Source: Brevibacterium sp. S111 (lineage in GTDB: Bacteria > Actinomycetota > Actinomycetes > Actinomycetales > Brevibacteriaceae). From it: a stretch of 64,000 nucleotides of DNA. The notes under the pieces were generated by a model that was given only the letters and a program-made list of their open reading frames with translations, was not told the DNA's origin and did no database searches. This document shows, piece by piece, positions 38,061 to 45,238 of the stretch. The first letter of the stretch is position 1; each line of letters begins with the position of its first letter. The position numbers and the translations under genes were made by a program. The DNA lies in the NCBI RefSeq assembly GCF_004745075.1, contig NZ_RHFH01000001.1, positions 248,001-312,000 on the forward strand, read 5' to 3'.

Positions 38061-38093
38061 CCGCTGGAAGCGGGACGGTGCCGCTGTGAGCGG
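38061..38093 (-). promoter_or_regulatory. Paired CCGCT-N3-AGCGG palindromes upstream of the clpP operon
   Basis: Two identical-arm palindromes, at 38061-38073 and 38081-38093, have centres exactly 20 bp apart (two helical turns), 43-75 bp upstream of the clpP start. Both contain CGC-N5-GCG, the core reported for ClgR operators; read on the minus strand the distal one also fits CGCYNANRGCG. They are the likely activation sites of the ClgR-like protein encoded at 36081-36440. Confidence 0.65.
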
Positions 38094-38163
38094 ACGAACA
38101 CCGGCAGCTGAGGCTCCGGCGACCCTTGACTCTTCGACCGGGCTCGGACATAGGATCGGCCGC

Positions 38164-38802
38164 ATGAGTACACAGCGAGATCGGGCCGGCCGCCTCCTCG
38201 ATGGGCACGGTCGCACCTTCGCCGCGGAGGCCTCGATCACTCTCCGGGACAAGCCGGCCCCGCTGTGGCAGCTGCTCGTCCTCAGCCTGCTCCTGTCGAC
38301 GCGCATCAGCTCTGGCATCGCCCTCGCGAGCGCGCGCGAACTGTTCTCGGCGAAGTGGAGAACTCCGCAGAGCCTGCACGCGAGCACGTGGCAACAGCGA
38401 GTCGATGCGCTCGGGCGCGGCGGTTATCGGCGGTACGACGAGAGCACCGCCACCCGTCTGTCCGAGGCCGCCGGTCTGCTCATCGACCGCTGGGACGGGG
38501 ACCTGCGGAAGCTGCGCGATGAGGCCGAGGGGCAGCCTCGCCGGATTGCGAAGCTCCTGCAGGAATTCACCGGGATCGGTCCGACCGGGGCGTCCATCTT
38601 CCTCCGAGAGGTCCAGCAGGTCTGGCCCTCGGTCAGGCCCGCCTTCGACCCGCTCGTCCGCAAGGGCGCGAAGACGGCCGGTCTGCCTGAGCAGGACGAG
38701 AAGCTGGCCGCATTGGTCGACGAAGAGGACCTCGCCGGGTTCGCGGCCGCGCTCGTGCGTCTCGCCCGAGATCCGGACCTCGCCGCCGACGCGCAGGACT
38801 GA
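38164..38802 (+). CDS. HhH-GPD (endonuclease III-like) protein without Fe-S cluster
   Basis: The 212-residue protein resembles the helical HhH-GPD base-excision fold: the LLSTRISSGIALASARELF helix and the helix-hairpin-helix LLQEFTGIGPTGASIFLREVQ, followed by FDP that could supply the catalytic Asp. The four-cysteine Fe-S loop of classical Nth is missing. It is annotated in related genomes as a putative endonuclease; activity and lesion are not evident. ATG at 38164 is the first after a frame without similarity. Confidence 0.75.
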   Translation: MSTQRDRAGRLLDGHGRTFAAEASITLRDKPAPLWQLLVLSLLLSTRISSGIALASARELFSAKWRTPQSLHASTWQQRVDALGRGGYRRYDESTATRLSEAAGLLIDRWDGDLRKLRDEAEGQPRRIAKLLQEFTGIGPTGASIFLREVQQVWPSVRPAFDPLVRKGAKTAGLPEQDEKLAALVDEEDLAGFAAALVRLARDPDLAADAQD

Positions 38803-38854
38803 GACCGCCACGCGGGCTCGCGTGCTAGCATCGACGCACAGGAAAGGGGACGAG

Positions 38855-39160
38855 ATGATGGCGAATATGTGGCTGACTCTGCAGCTGCTCGTCGTCGTGC
38901 TGTCTTCCGATCTCGACTCGGTCGTTCCCCAATCCCCCATTCATCTCATCGTTCTGGCTCTCCTCGGCGCGGCCCTGCTGACGCCGATCGCTGCCTGGGC
39001 GAGCATCGCTCTGCTGCGCGTGCTGTCGCTGTCGACGCGTCCACCGTCGCTGCCGGACATGCGCAGCAGTGTGCGCGAGTTCCGGATGCCCGAAGAACCC
39101 GGCACTCCGGGTACGGCTTTGGCCAGAGCACCGACCGGCGTCGTTCACGCCATCGCCTGA
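38855..39160 (+). CDS. Small two-helix membrane protein upstream of yidC (DUF6412-like)
   Basis: The 101-residue product has two hydrophobic segments (WLTLQLLVVVLSS and LIVLALLGAALLTPIAAWASIALLRVL) and a short soluble tail. GGAAAGGGGA precedes the ATG. Its place just upstream of a YidC-family gene matches DUF6412 proteins of Micrococcales, whose function is unknown; it could be a partner of the insertase. Confidence 0.65.
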   Translation: MMANMWLTLQLLVVVLSSDLDSVVPQSPIHLIVLALLGAALLTPIAAWASIALLRVLSLSTRPPSLPDMRSSVREFRMPEEPGTPGTALARAPTGVVHAIA

Positions 39161-39180
39161 ACGACGCTTCCCCCGCGCTG

Positions 39181-39270
39181 TCGCACGGGACCCGGGTGCC
39201 GTTTCGCACGGGGCCAGGGTGTCGTTTCGCACGGGACCCGGGTGCCCTTCGCACGGAACCCGCGTGCCGC
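39181..39270. repeat. Four tandem copies of a 23-bp GC-rich unit
   Basis: Copies begin with TCGCACGG at 39181, 39204, 39227 and 39249 (period 23, 23, 22). The first and third share TCGCACGGGACCCGGGTGCC. The array lies between the small membrane gene and yidC. Units are contiguous without spacers, so it is not CRISPR. Confidence 0.75.
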
Positions 39271-39403
39271 CTCGGCGCGGGGAATCTCCCCGACCGACGG
39301 TGCATCCGTCCGCGAAGTGTCCTCCTGCCTCGTCACGGTGATGGCCTCATTCGGCCCAACTCACCCGCGCCGCAGTGCGCCCAGTCCCTAGGACACAGCC
39401 CAG

Positions 39404-40201
39404 ATGAATATCTATGAATTCCTCCCCATCCGCCTGCTCGTCGAAGCCGCATACACCGTGGTCACCGGCATCAGCTCCTTCCTCGAACCCTTAGCCGGCG
39501 GCTTCAGCGCAGCACTGGCCGTCATCGTGCTCACCCTTCTGGTGCGGGCGGTGCTCATCCCCGTCGGAGTCTCCCAGGTCAAAGCCGGGATCACCCGCAA
39601 ACGGCTCGCACCGAAGATCAGCGAGCTCCAGACGAAGTACAAGAAGCAGCCCGAGCTCAAGCAGCAGAAGCTCATGGAGCTGTACAAGGAGGAGAACGCC
39701 TCCCCCTTCGCCGGGTGCCTGCCGGTGCTCGCACAGATGCCCGTGCTCATGGCCGTCTACGGACTATTCATCAACGCGACGATCGGCGGGCACACCAATG
39801 AGCTGCTCGGACACACGTTCCTCGGACTGCCCCTGAGCACGAGCTTCGTCAAGCTGCTCGGCGCCGGAGACCTGACCGGTTCGGCGATCACCGTCTACCT
39901 CATCCTCGTCGTGCTCATCGGCGTCGTCGCCGGCTTCTCCCGCCACCTGCTCACCCCCGCCGCCCCGGAGACTCCCGCAGCTCCCCCGGCCCGATCAGGC
40001 CACGAGTCCCCGGCGATGCCGGACCTGTCGGGAGTGATGAAGACCCTGAGCTTCATGCCCTTCATCACCGCAGTGATCGCGCTCTTCGTCCCCTTGGCTG
40101 CCGCTCTCTACCTGGCGACGACGACCACGTGGACGCTGTGCGAACGACTCGTCCTCAACCGTCTCCTCGGCGCAAACGAGGAACAGCCGGTGAAGAGCTG
40201 A
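39404..40201 (+). CDS. YidC/Oxa1-family membrane protein insertase (paralogue)
   Basis: The 265-residue protein has the YidC core: five hydrophobic segments, the coiled cytosolic loop (KRLAPKISELQTKYKKQPELKQQKLMELYKEENASP read in parts) and the GCLPVLAQMPVLMAVYGLF motif. It inserts or folds membrane proteins. It is not next to rpmH, rnpA or jag as the main yidC normally is, and the tail is short, so it is probably a second copy. The sequence from 40225 holds two hairpins that separate it from the convergent clp gene. Confidence 0.9.
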   Translation: MNIYEFLPIRLLVEAAYTVVTGISSFLEPLAGGFSAALAVIVLTLLVRAVLIPVGVSQVKAGITRKRLAPKISELQTKYKKQPELKQQKLMELYKEENASPFAGCLPVLAQMPVLMAVYGLFINATIGGHTNELLGHTFLGLPLSTSFVKLLGAGDLTGSAITVYLILVVLIGVVAGFSRHLLTPAAPETPAAPPARSGHESPAMPDLSGVMKTLSFMPFITAVIALFVPLAAALYLATTTTWTLCERLVLNRLLGANEEQPVKS

Positions 40202-40224
40202 GAACGTACGTCGGGCTCAGCGGT

Positions 40225-40251
40225 GCGGTGCAGCGCTTCGTGCTGCACCGC
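40225..40251 (+). terminator. Hairpin after yidC
   Basis: Arms GCGGTGCAGC (40225-40234) and GCTGCACCGC (40242-40251) pair perfectly with a 7-nt loop, 23 bp past the yidC stop. Confidence 0.6.
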
Positions 40252-40283
40252 GCATTATGCGGCGCAGTGATTCGCGCGGCAGA

Positions 40284-40333
40284 CGAAGAGCCCGGGGTGA
40301 AGGACCTGCGATCCTCCTACCTCGGGCTCTTCG
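40284..40333 (-). terminator. Hairpin after the ClpC-like gene
   Basis: Arms CGAAGAGCCCGGG (40284-40296) and CTCGGGCTCTTCG (40321-40333) pair at 12 of 13 positions plus a wobble, 32 bp beyond the stop of the minus-strand ATPase gene. The loop contains a smaller AGGA/TCCT stem. Confidence 0.6.
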
Positions 40334-40365
40334 GTTCGACGGTCGGTGCACGACCGCCTCGGCGA

Positions 40366-42915
40366 TCAGGCGGTGATGACCTCCTGTCGGGCCTCGGGCG
40401 TGACCGTGAGATCCCCGTCGACGACGGTGGCGCGGATCCGGCCACCGTCGCCAACCGCCTCGGTGACGAGGAGATCGGCGATCCGGTCATCAAGCTCGCG
40501 CTGGATCACCCGGCGCAGCGGACGGGCACCGAATTCGGGCTCATACCCGGCGTCGGCGAGCCAGTCGAGAGCCTCGGGCGAGACATCGAGACCGATGCCC
40601 TGAGCCTCGAGACGCTGCCGTGAAGCCTCGAGCTGATGGCCCACGATGGCGTGGAGCTGCTCACGATCGAGACGGGAGAACATCACGGTGTCGTCGATGC
40701 GGTTGATGAACTCCGGACGCATGAACTCCTTGAGCCGACCCATGACCTTGGCCTTGAGGTCCTTCTCCGCATCCTCGGCGGCACCAGAGGCGAAGCCCAG
40801 CGGAGTGCCGGACATGAACTCCGAACCGAGGTTGCTCGTCATGATGATGACGGTGTTGCGGAAGTCGACCGTCCGACCCTGACCGTCGGTCAGCCGTCCG
40901 TCGTCGAGGACCTGCAGCAGCAGGTTGAACGCATCCGGGTGGGCCTTCTCGACCTCGTCGAGAAGGATGACCGAGTACGGGCGGCGGCGGACCTGCTCGG
41001 TGAGCTGCCCGGCCTCGTCGTAGCCGACGTAGCCGGGAGGGGCACCGACGAGACGGGACACGGTGTGGCGTTCGCCGAACTCACTCATGTCGAAGCGGAT
41101 CATCGCGGATGCGTCATCGAACAGGGTCTGTGCGAGCGCCTTGGCCAGTTCGGTCTTGCCGACACCGGTGGGGCCGAGGAACAGGAAGCTGCCGATCGGC
41201 CGGTTGGGGTCGCTCATCCCGGTCTGGCTGCGGCGGATGGCGCGTGACACCGCGGTCACCGCTTCGTCCTGCCCGACTACACGATCGTGGAGGACGTCCT
41301 CCATGTTCGCCAGGCGCACCTTCTGACTCTGCGTCATCCGGGCCGCCGGGATTCCGGTGGCACGGGAGACCACCTGGGCGATCTCCTGGTCGTCGATGAT
41401 CGCCTCGGCGGCAACGGTCTTCGCGGCGTCGGCACCCGGGTTCTCCGCGGTGTCGATCCGGGCGGCCACCTCGGTGGTCTCATCGCGCAGGCGTCCGGCG
41501 CGTTCGTAGTCCTCGACCTCGATCGCGGATTTCTTCTCCGCCTCGAGCTCGGAGAGCTTGAGCTTGAGGGCGTCGATGTCGACACCAGGTCCGCGCTTGA
41601 GCGACATCCGGGCACCGGCCTGGTCGATGAGGTCGATGGCCTTGTCCGGAAGGAACCGGTCGGTGATGTAGCGGTTGGAGAGTTCGACGGCGGCCCGGAC
41701 CGCCTCGTCGGTGTAGGTGACCTCGTGGAATTCGGCGTAGCGGTCCTTGAGTCCGTCGAGGATCGTCACGGCATCGGCGACGCTCGGTTCGCCCACGATC
41801 ACCGGCTGGAATCGGCGTTCGAGAGCTGAATCCTTCTCGATCGTGCGGTATTCCTTGAGCGTGGTCGCGCCGATCATGTGCAGATCGCCGCGCGCCAGTC
41901 GCGGTTTGAGGATGTTGCCGGCATCCATCGAATTCGCTTCGCCGTTGCCGCCGGCGCCGACGAGGGTGTGGAGTTCATCGACGAAGACGATCATGTCTCC
42001 GTCCTCGGCGATCTCATTCAGCGCCCCGGTCAGTCGTTCTTCGAAGTCGCCTCGGTAGCGGGTGCCCGCGAGCATTCCGGGCATGTCGAGGGAGATGATG
42101 CGTTTGCCGTGCAGCTGCTTGGGCACATCGCCGGAGTGGATGGCACGTGCGAGGCCTTCGGCGATCGCGGTCTTGCCGACGCCGGCCTCGCCGAGGAGGA
42201 CGGGGTTGTTCTTCGTCCGGCGGGCGAGGATCTCAATGGTCTGTTCGATCTCGTGGGCACGGCCGATGACCGGGTCGAGGCGGCCTTCGGCGGCGAGCGC
42301 CGTGAGGTCGGTGCCGTACTTCTCCAGCACCGATCCCTGCCCGTCCTCACCGTCGGCTTCCTGACCGGGGTGCATGCCTGCGGCCTCGGCTGCTTCGGCT
42401 CCTGCCTGCAGGGCCGCCTGGGTGACTCCGGCCTGGGCAAGGATGCGGCCCGCAGGCATCTCCTGGTTGAGCACGAAGGCGAAGAAGATGTGCTCCGGGT
42501 CGATGTAGGTCGAACCGAAGGCGCGGGCCACCTGGTAGGCGTCGAGCAGCGCCCGCTGGGCCGAACCGGTCAGCGTCGGTGTGGATTCCACCTCGGTGTC
42601 GGTACTCGCCGGAAGGCGCTCTTCGATGCTGTGAGCGATGGCCTCGGGGTCAGCACCTGCCTGCCGCACGGCGGAGATTCCCGGTTCGGAATCGACCATC
42701 GTCCGGAGGATGTGGAGTGCGTCGACCTCGGACTGTCCGTGCCTGCCGGCGAATTCGGCGGCGGCCTCGATGACTTCGTGGCTGCGCTTGCTCAGCAGGC
42801 GGTTGATGTCGACGGCTCGCCCGCGGCGGGCTCCGTTCTGTCCCTGGAGGAAGCGGGCGAGGAACTCGTCGAATGAGTCTCCACCCGAACCTGCGGGTCC
42901 GAAGAATGTGGCCAA
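40366..42915 (-). CDS. ClpC-type AAA+ unfoldase with ClpP-docking LGF loop
   Basis: The 849-residue protein has a short Gly/Phe-rich leader, an N-domain, two AAA+ modules (GEAGVGKTAIAEG and GPTGVGKTELAKA as Walker A) and between them a short middle segment with a UVR-like motif (SAIEVEDYERAGRLRDE), as in ClpC; the long ClpB coiled coil is absent. In the second module LGF (residues 706-708, TPLGFASG) lies where ClpC/ClpA dock onto ClpP. It starts at TTG 42915 behind AGGAGG. It would unfold substrates for a ClpP chamber, plausibly the pair encoded 2.4 kb away. It is separate from a housekeeping ClpC, which would be elsewhere. Confidence 0.9.
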   Translation of the reverse strand: MATFFGPAGSGGDSFDEFLARFLQGQNGARRGRAVDINRLLSKRSHEVIEAAAEFAGRHGQSEVDALHILRTMVDSEPGISAVRQAGADPEAIAHSIEERLPASTDTEVESTPTLTGSAQRALLDAYQVARAFGSTYIDPEHIFFAFVLNQEMPAGRILAQAGVTQAALQAGAEAAEAAGMHPGQEADGEDGQGSVLEKYGTDLTALAAEGRLDPVIGRAHEIEQTIEILARRTKNNPVLLGEAGVGKTAIAEGLARAIHSGDVPKQLHGKRIISLDMPGMLAGTRYRGDFEERLTGALNEIAEDGDMIVFVDELHTLVGAGGNGEANSMDAGNILKPRLARGDLHMIGATTLKEYRTIEKDSALERRFQPVIVGEPSVADAVTILDGLKDRYAEFHEVTYTDEAVRAAVELSNRYITDRFLPDKAIDLIDQAGARMSLKRGPGVDIDALKLKLSELEAEKKSAIEVEDYERAGRLRDETTEVAARIDTAENPGADAAKTVAAEAIIDDQEIAQVVSRATGIPAARMTQSQKVRLANMEDVLHDRVVGQDEAVTAVSRAIRRSQTGMSDPNRPIGSFLFLGPTGVGKTELAKALAQTLFDDASAMIRFDMSEFGERHTVSRLVGAPPGYVGYDEAGQLTEQVRRRPYSVILLDEVEKAHPDAFNLLLQVLDDGRLTDGQGRTVDFRNTVIIMTSNLGSEFMSGTPLGFASGAAEDAEKDLKAKVMGRLKEFMRPEFINRIDDTVMFSRLDREQLHAIVGHQLEASRQRLEAQGIGLDVSPEALDWLADAGYEPEFGARPLRRVIQRELDDRIADLLVTEAVGDGGRIRATVVDGDLTVTPEARQEVITA

Positions 42916-42936
42916 AGCCGACCTCCTCTTTCAGAG

Positions 42937-42984
42937 TTGAGCGTATACGACTCAATCAACAGGAGATCCGCTGCAGTTATTCCC
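42937..42984 (-). promoter_or_regulatory. SigH-like promoter and HAIR (HspR) operator of the ClpC-like gene
   Basis: On the minus strand GGGAAT (42984-42979), an 18-bp spacer and GTTGAT (42960-42955) match the SigH/SigR consensus GGAAT-N18-GTT. Immediately downstream TTGAGT-N7-GCTCAA (42955-42937) matches the HspR-associated inverted repeat CTTGAGT-N7-ACTCAAG at all but one core base. The start codon is 22 bp further. The gene should respond to heat and thiol-oxidative stress, as clpB and dnaK do in related actinobacteria. Confidence 0.75.
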
Positions 42985-43132
42985 GCGCGAATCTGAGGTC
43001 GCCGTCACACGCCGCCACGGCCCCGATGAGGGGCTGGCGGCCAGGTGGAGCGGACGCGGTCGGACGGTCGGACGGAGCGGACGGAGCGGCAGTCGCCTTC
43101 ACCACGGAGCGGCAGCACAGCCTCAGACGCAC

Positions 43133-43930
43133 TCAGCCTTTCGAGGGCCACCCATTGGGTTCGCAGCCCTGCAGACCTTTGGTCTGCTGCTGCATGAGCG
43201 GTGCGGCCTCCCCGGGGCCGGGACAGGACTCGTGACCATGGCCCAGTGCATGTCCGACCTCGTGATTGATGAGGTACTGCCGATACTGGACGATGTCATC
43301 GAACTCCTCGGTGGCCGCGACCCAGCGTTTGGCGTTGAGGATGACATTGGGTCCGTTGCGGCACGAGAGTTTGCCCAGGGTGCGCAGTGGCAGGCACATT
43401 TCGTCGACGGTGTCGGGGCTGGCGATGGAGATCATCGTGTCCTGCCCCTCGTCGACGAGTTCGATGGAGACATCGTCGATGTCCTGCCAGCCGCGCTCGT
43501 CCTGGAGGGTCCTGATGATGAAGTCGCCGGCTTCGTCGACGTCGATGGGCAGGTTGTCTTCGACGCGCAGTGCAACCTTGAAGGTCTTGCCTCCGTCGCG
43601 GTTGAGTCCGGTCTCTTCGGCCGGTCGATCCCATTTCCCGCTGCCGTGAGCGTCGATGTCGTCTTCGCTGACTCCTGCCGCGCCGGCGTCATCGACGTTC
43701 GCGGTTTCGGTCGGCGCAGGCGACTCCGTCGGGTCGTCGCTCGCCTGGCCGCTTGTCTGGTCACTCGGGCCGGGCGATGCCACGGCAGTCTCGGCTGCCT
43801 TCGGGGTCGGCCGGGTCTCCTCGTCTGCGGCGGGCGCACAACCGCTCAAACCGATGAGCAGCGAGACAGCGGCAAGGGAGGTCAGGGCGCGGAGGTGCGA
43901 GCGGGAGGCGAGGCGGTTTCGACTGAGCAC
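43133..43930 (-). CDS. DUF3152 metalloprotease-like lipoprotein
   Basis: From the GTG at 43930 the product is 265 residues: signal peptide with lipobox LSGC, a Pro/Thr/Ala/Asp-rich linker (about 70 residues) and a DUF3152 domain (about residues 95-265). The sequence [14 protein letters not shown] is the metzincin-type zinc site HExxHxxGxxH, and four further cysteines suggest disulfides. The substrate is unknown. The much longer upstream frame runs through a repeat array and is rejected. The start has only a weak ribosome site. Confidence 0.83.
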   Translation of the reverse strand: MLSRNRLASRSHLRALTSLAAVSLLIGLSGCAPAADEETRPTPKAAETAVASPGPSDQTSGQASDDPTESPAPTETANVDDAGAAGVSEDDIDAHGSGKWDRPAEETGLNRDGGKTFKVALRVEDNLPIDVDEAGDFIIRTLQDERGWQDIDDVSIELVDEGQDTMISIASPDTVDEMCLPLRTLGKLSCRNGPNVILNAKRWVAATEEFDDIVQYRQYLINHEVGHALGHGHESCPGPGEAAPLMQQQTKGLQGCEPNGWPSKG

Positions 43931-44000
43931 GCCTGCGAGTCTAGCCGCCGCCTCGTCGAGAAACAGGTTGAGTGCCGAAACACGCGTGCACGCGGCAGTG

Positions 44001-44085
44001 CTTCGGCGCTCATCCCGTGTCTCGACGCCCGGCTTGAGTTTCGACGCCCGGCTTGTGTCTCGGCGCTCCGCTTGTGTTTCGGCGA
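44001..44085. repeat. Tandem 19-20-bp repeat between the DUF3152 and glyoxalase-like genes
   Basis: Units beginning (T/C)TCG(A/G)CGC occur at 44001, 44021, 44040, 44059 and 44078, with two near-identical copies of TCGACGCCCGGCTTG. The array is non-coding and adjoins the stop of the glyoxalase-like gene. Confidence 0.65.
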
Positions 44086-44087
44086 AA

Positions 44088-44756
44088 TCAGAACTCGAGG
44101 ACACCGCCGGGGCCGCGCAGCTTCGCCCGCAGGCGGCACTCTGGTCCTTGACGAACTTCGGCGTCGCCGGCTCCGAGCACCTCGAGCACCTGCCGGGCCG
44201 CCTCGGGTTCCGGGGATTCCACACGGAACTCGAGGAGTTCGAGGGTGGGCAGGGCCGCCTCGGCGGGGTGAACCGACTCGGCCCAGTCGATGAGGAACGG
44301 CTGCGCACCTGCGTGCGGGAGCGGGGAGCGGGTGGTCAGTCGCCATTCGAGGCGGTCGCCGTCAGCGGTATCGCGGGCCATGTCCTTGACCTCGCCGAAG
44401 TCGATTCCGGCGGAGTTCGCGGCCGCGATCTTTGCGAGGAAGGCCCGCGGGTGGATGGCCCAGGTCTGCAGGGTCAGCCCCGTGGACAGGTGCGCGTCGA
44501 GCGGGAGCGTCCCATCAGCGGGCGGTTCCTGCTGCGGGTCGGGCCCGAGGATCTCGAGGTAGGTGCGGGCACCGTCCGGCCAGTGCGCGGGAGCGAGACC
44601 GAGCAGGAAGTTCGCGGTCCCCATCCCCGTGTGCGAACCACCGGAGACGGCACGCAGACCGGTGGCTTCCTCGACGGCGGCGACCCCCGCTTCCAGGTCG
44701 GGAACCGTGATGATGAGGTGGTCGAGTTCAGCGGGAATGGTGTTCGGAACGTCCAT
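44088..44756 (-). CDS. Glyoxalase-like (VOC superfamily) protein
   Basis: The 222-residue protein starts [24 protein letters not shown], the typical first module of the Glyoxalase_3-like VOC fold, with the metal-ligand-like LDH and YLEILGP. Substrate and metal are not evident. No partner gene is coupled to it. Confidence 0.82.
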   Translation of the reverse strand: MDVPNTIPAELDHLIITVPDLEAGVAAVEEATGLRAVSGGSHTGMGTANFLLGLAPAHWPDGARTYLEILGPDPQQEPPADGTLPLDAHLSTGLTLQTWAIHPRAFLAKIAAANSAGIDFGEVKDMARDTADGDRLEWRLTTRSPLPHAGAQPFLIDWAESVHPAEAALPTLELLEFRVESPEPEAARQVLEVLGAGDAEVRQGPECRLRAKLRGPGGVLEF

Positions 44757-45238
44757 GATCCACCCGGACCTTTCAAATGAGTGCGTAGACCCTCAGTCTC
44801 CCCCGCTTCGACGTCGAGGGCAATGCCGAAGAGGGCGCGGGCCGTGCGAATCGTCGCCGGGGCACCCTTAGGGCCAGCCACCAAGCGAGCAGCATCCCGG
44901 GCCTCGGGTGCGTACCACCCACGAGCTCCGGACGCGCAACATCCTCGGCGTGCCTCATTCGGACCCGAACCTCGAATTGCTCAACATCTTCTCGAGGGTC
45001 GGGTGCGACGATGACCTGATGGTCGAAATCCGAATTGCTCAACATGTCTCAATATGAAGCCCCGGATTGACCGCGATCAGTACGATGCGCTTAACTCGAA
45101 CCATGCACTTCCACCTCGGGACCCGCTCCGGACATCGCCTCTGCCTGCATTCCATGGCACCGGCAACGTCCGCATATTGTTGAACTATCACACTGACGTT
45201 TCGCAATTCCATCTCTCCGGCCCGAAGGACCTCATTCC
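44757..45238. other. Intergenic region, possibly with a decayed coding fragment
   Basis: No gene is confidently present in 482 bp. A 15-bp direct repeat CGAATTGCTCAACAT occurs at 44973 and 45031. On the plus strand the frame from GTG at about 44908 to TGA at 45057 has strong G/C third positions for its first 40 codons (ELRTRNILGVPHSDPNLELL is part of it), then loses them, which could be a gene remnant. The promoter of the oligopeptide operon must lie in the last 100 bp. Confidence 0.35.

Noticed and set aside
39181..39270. CRISPR array
   Set aside because: The four units are contiguous, with no unique spacers and no cas genes nearby.
42937..42955. CIRCE (HrcA) element
   Set aside because: The spacing and half-sites (TTGAGT-N7-GCTCAA) match HAIR rather than the CIRCE TTAGCACTC-N9-GAGTGCTAA.
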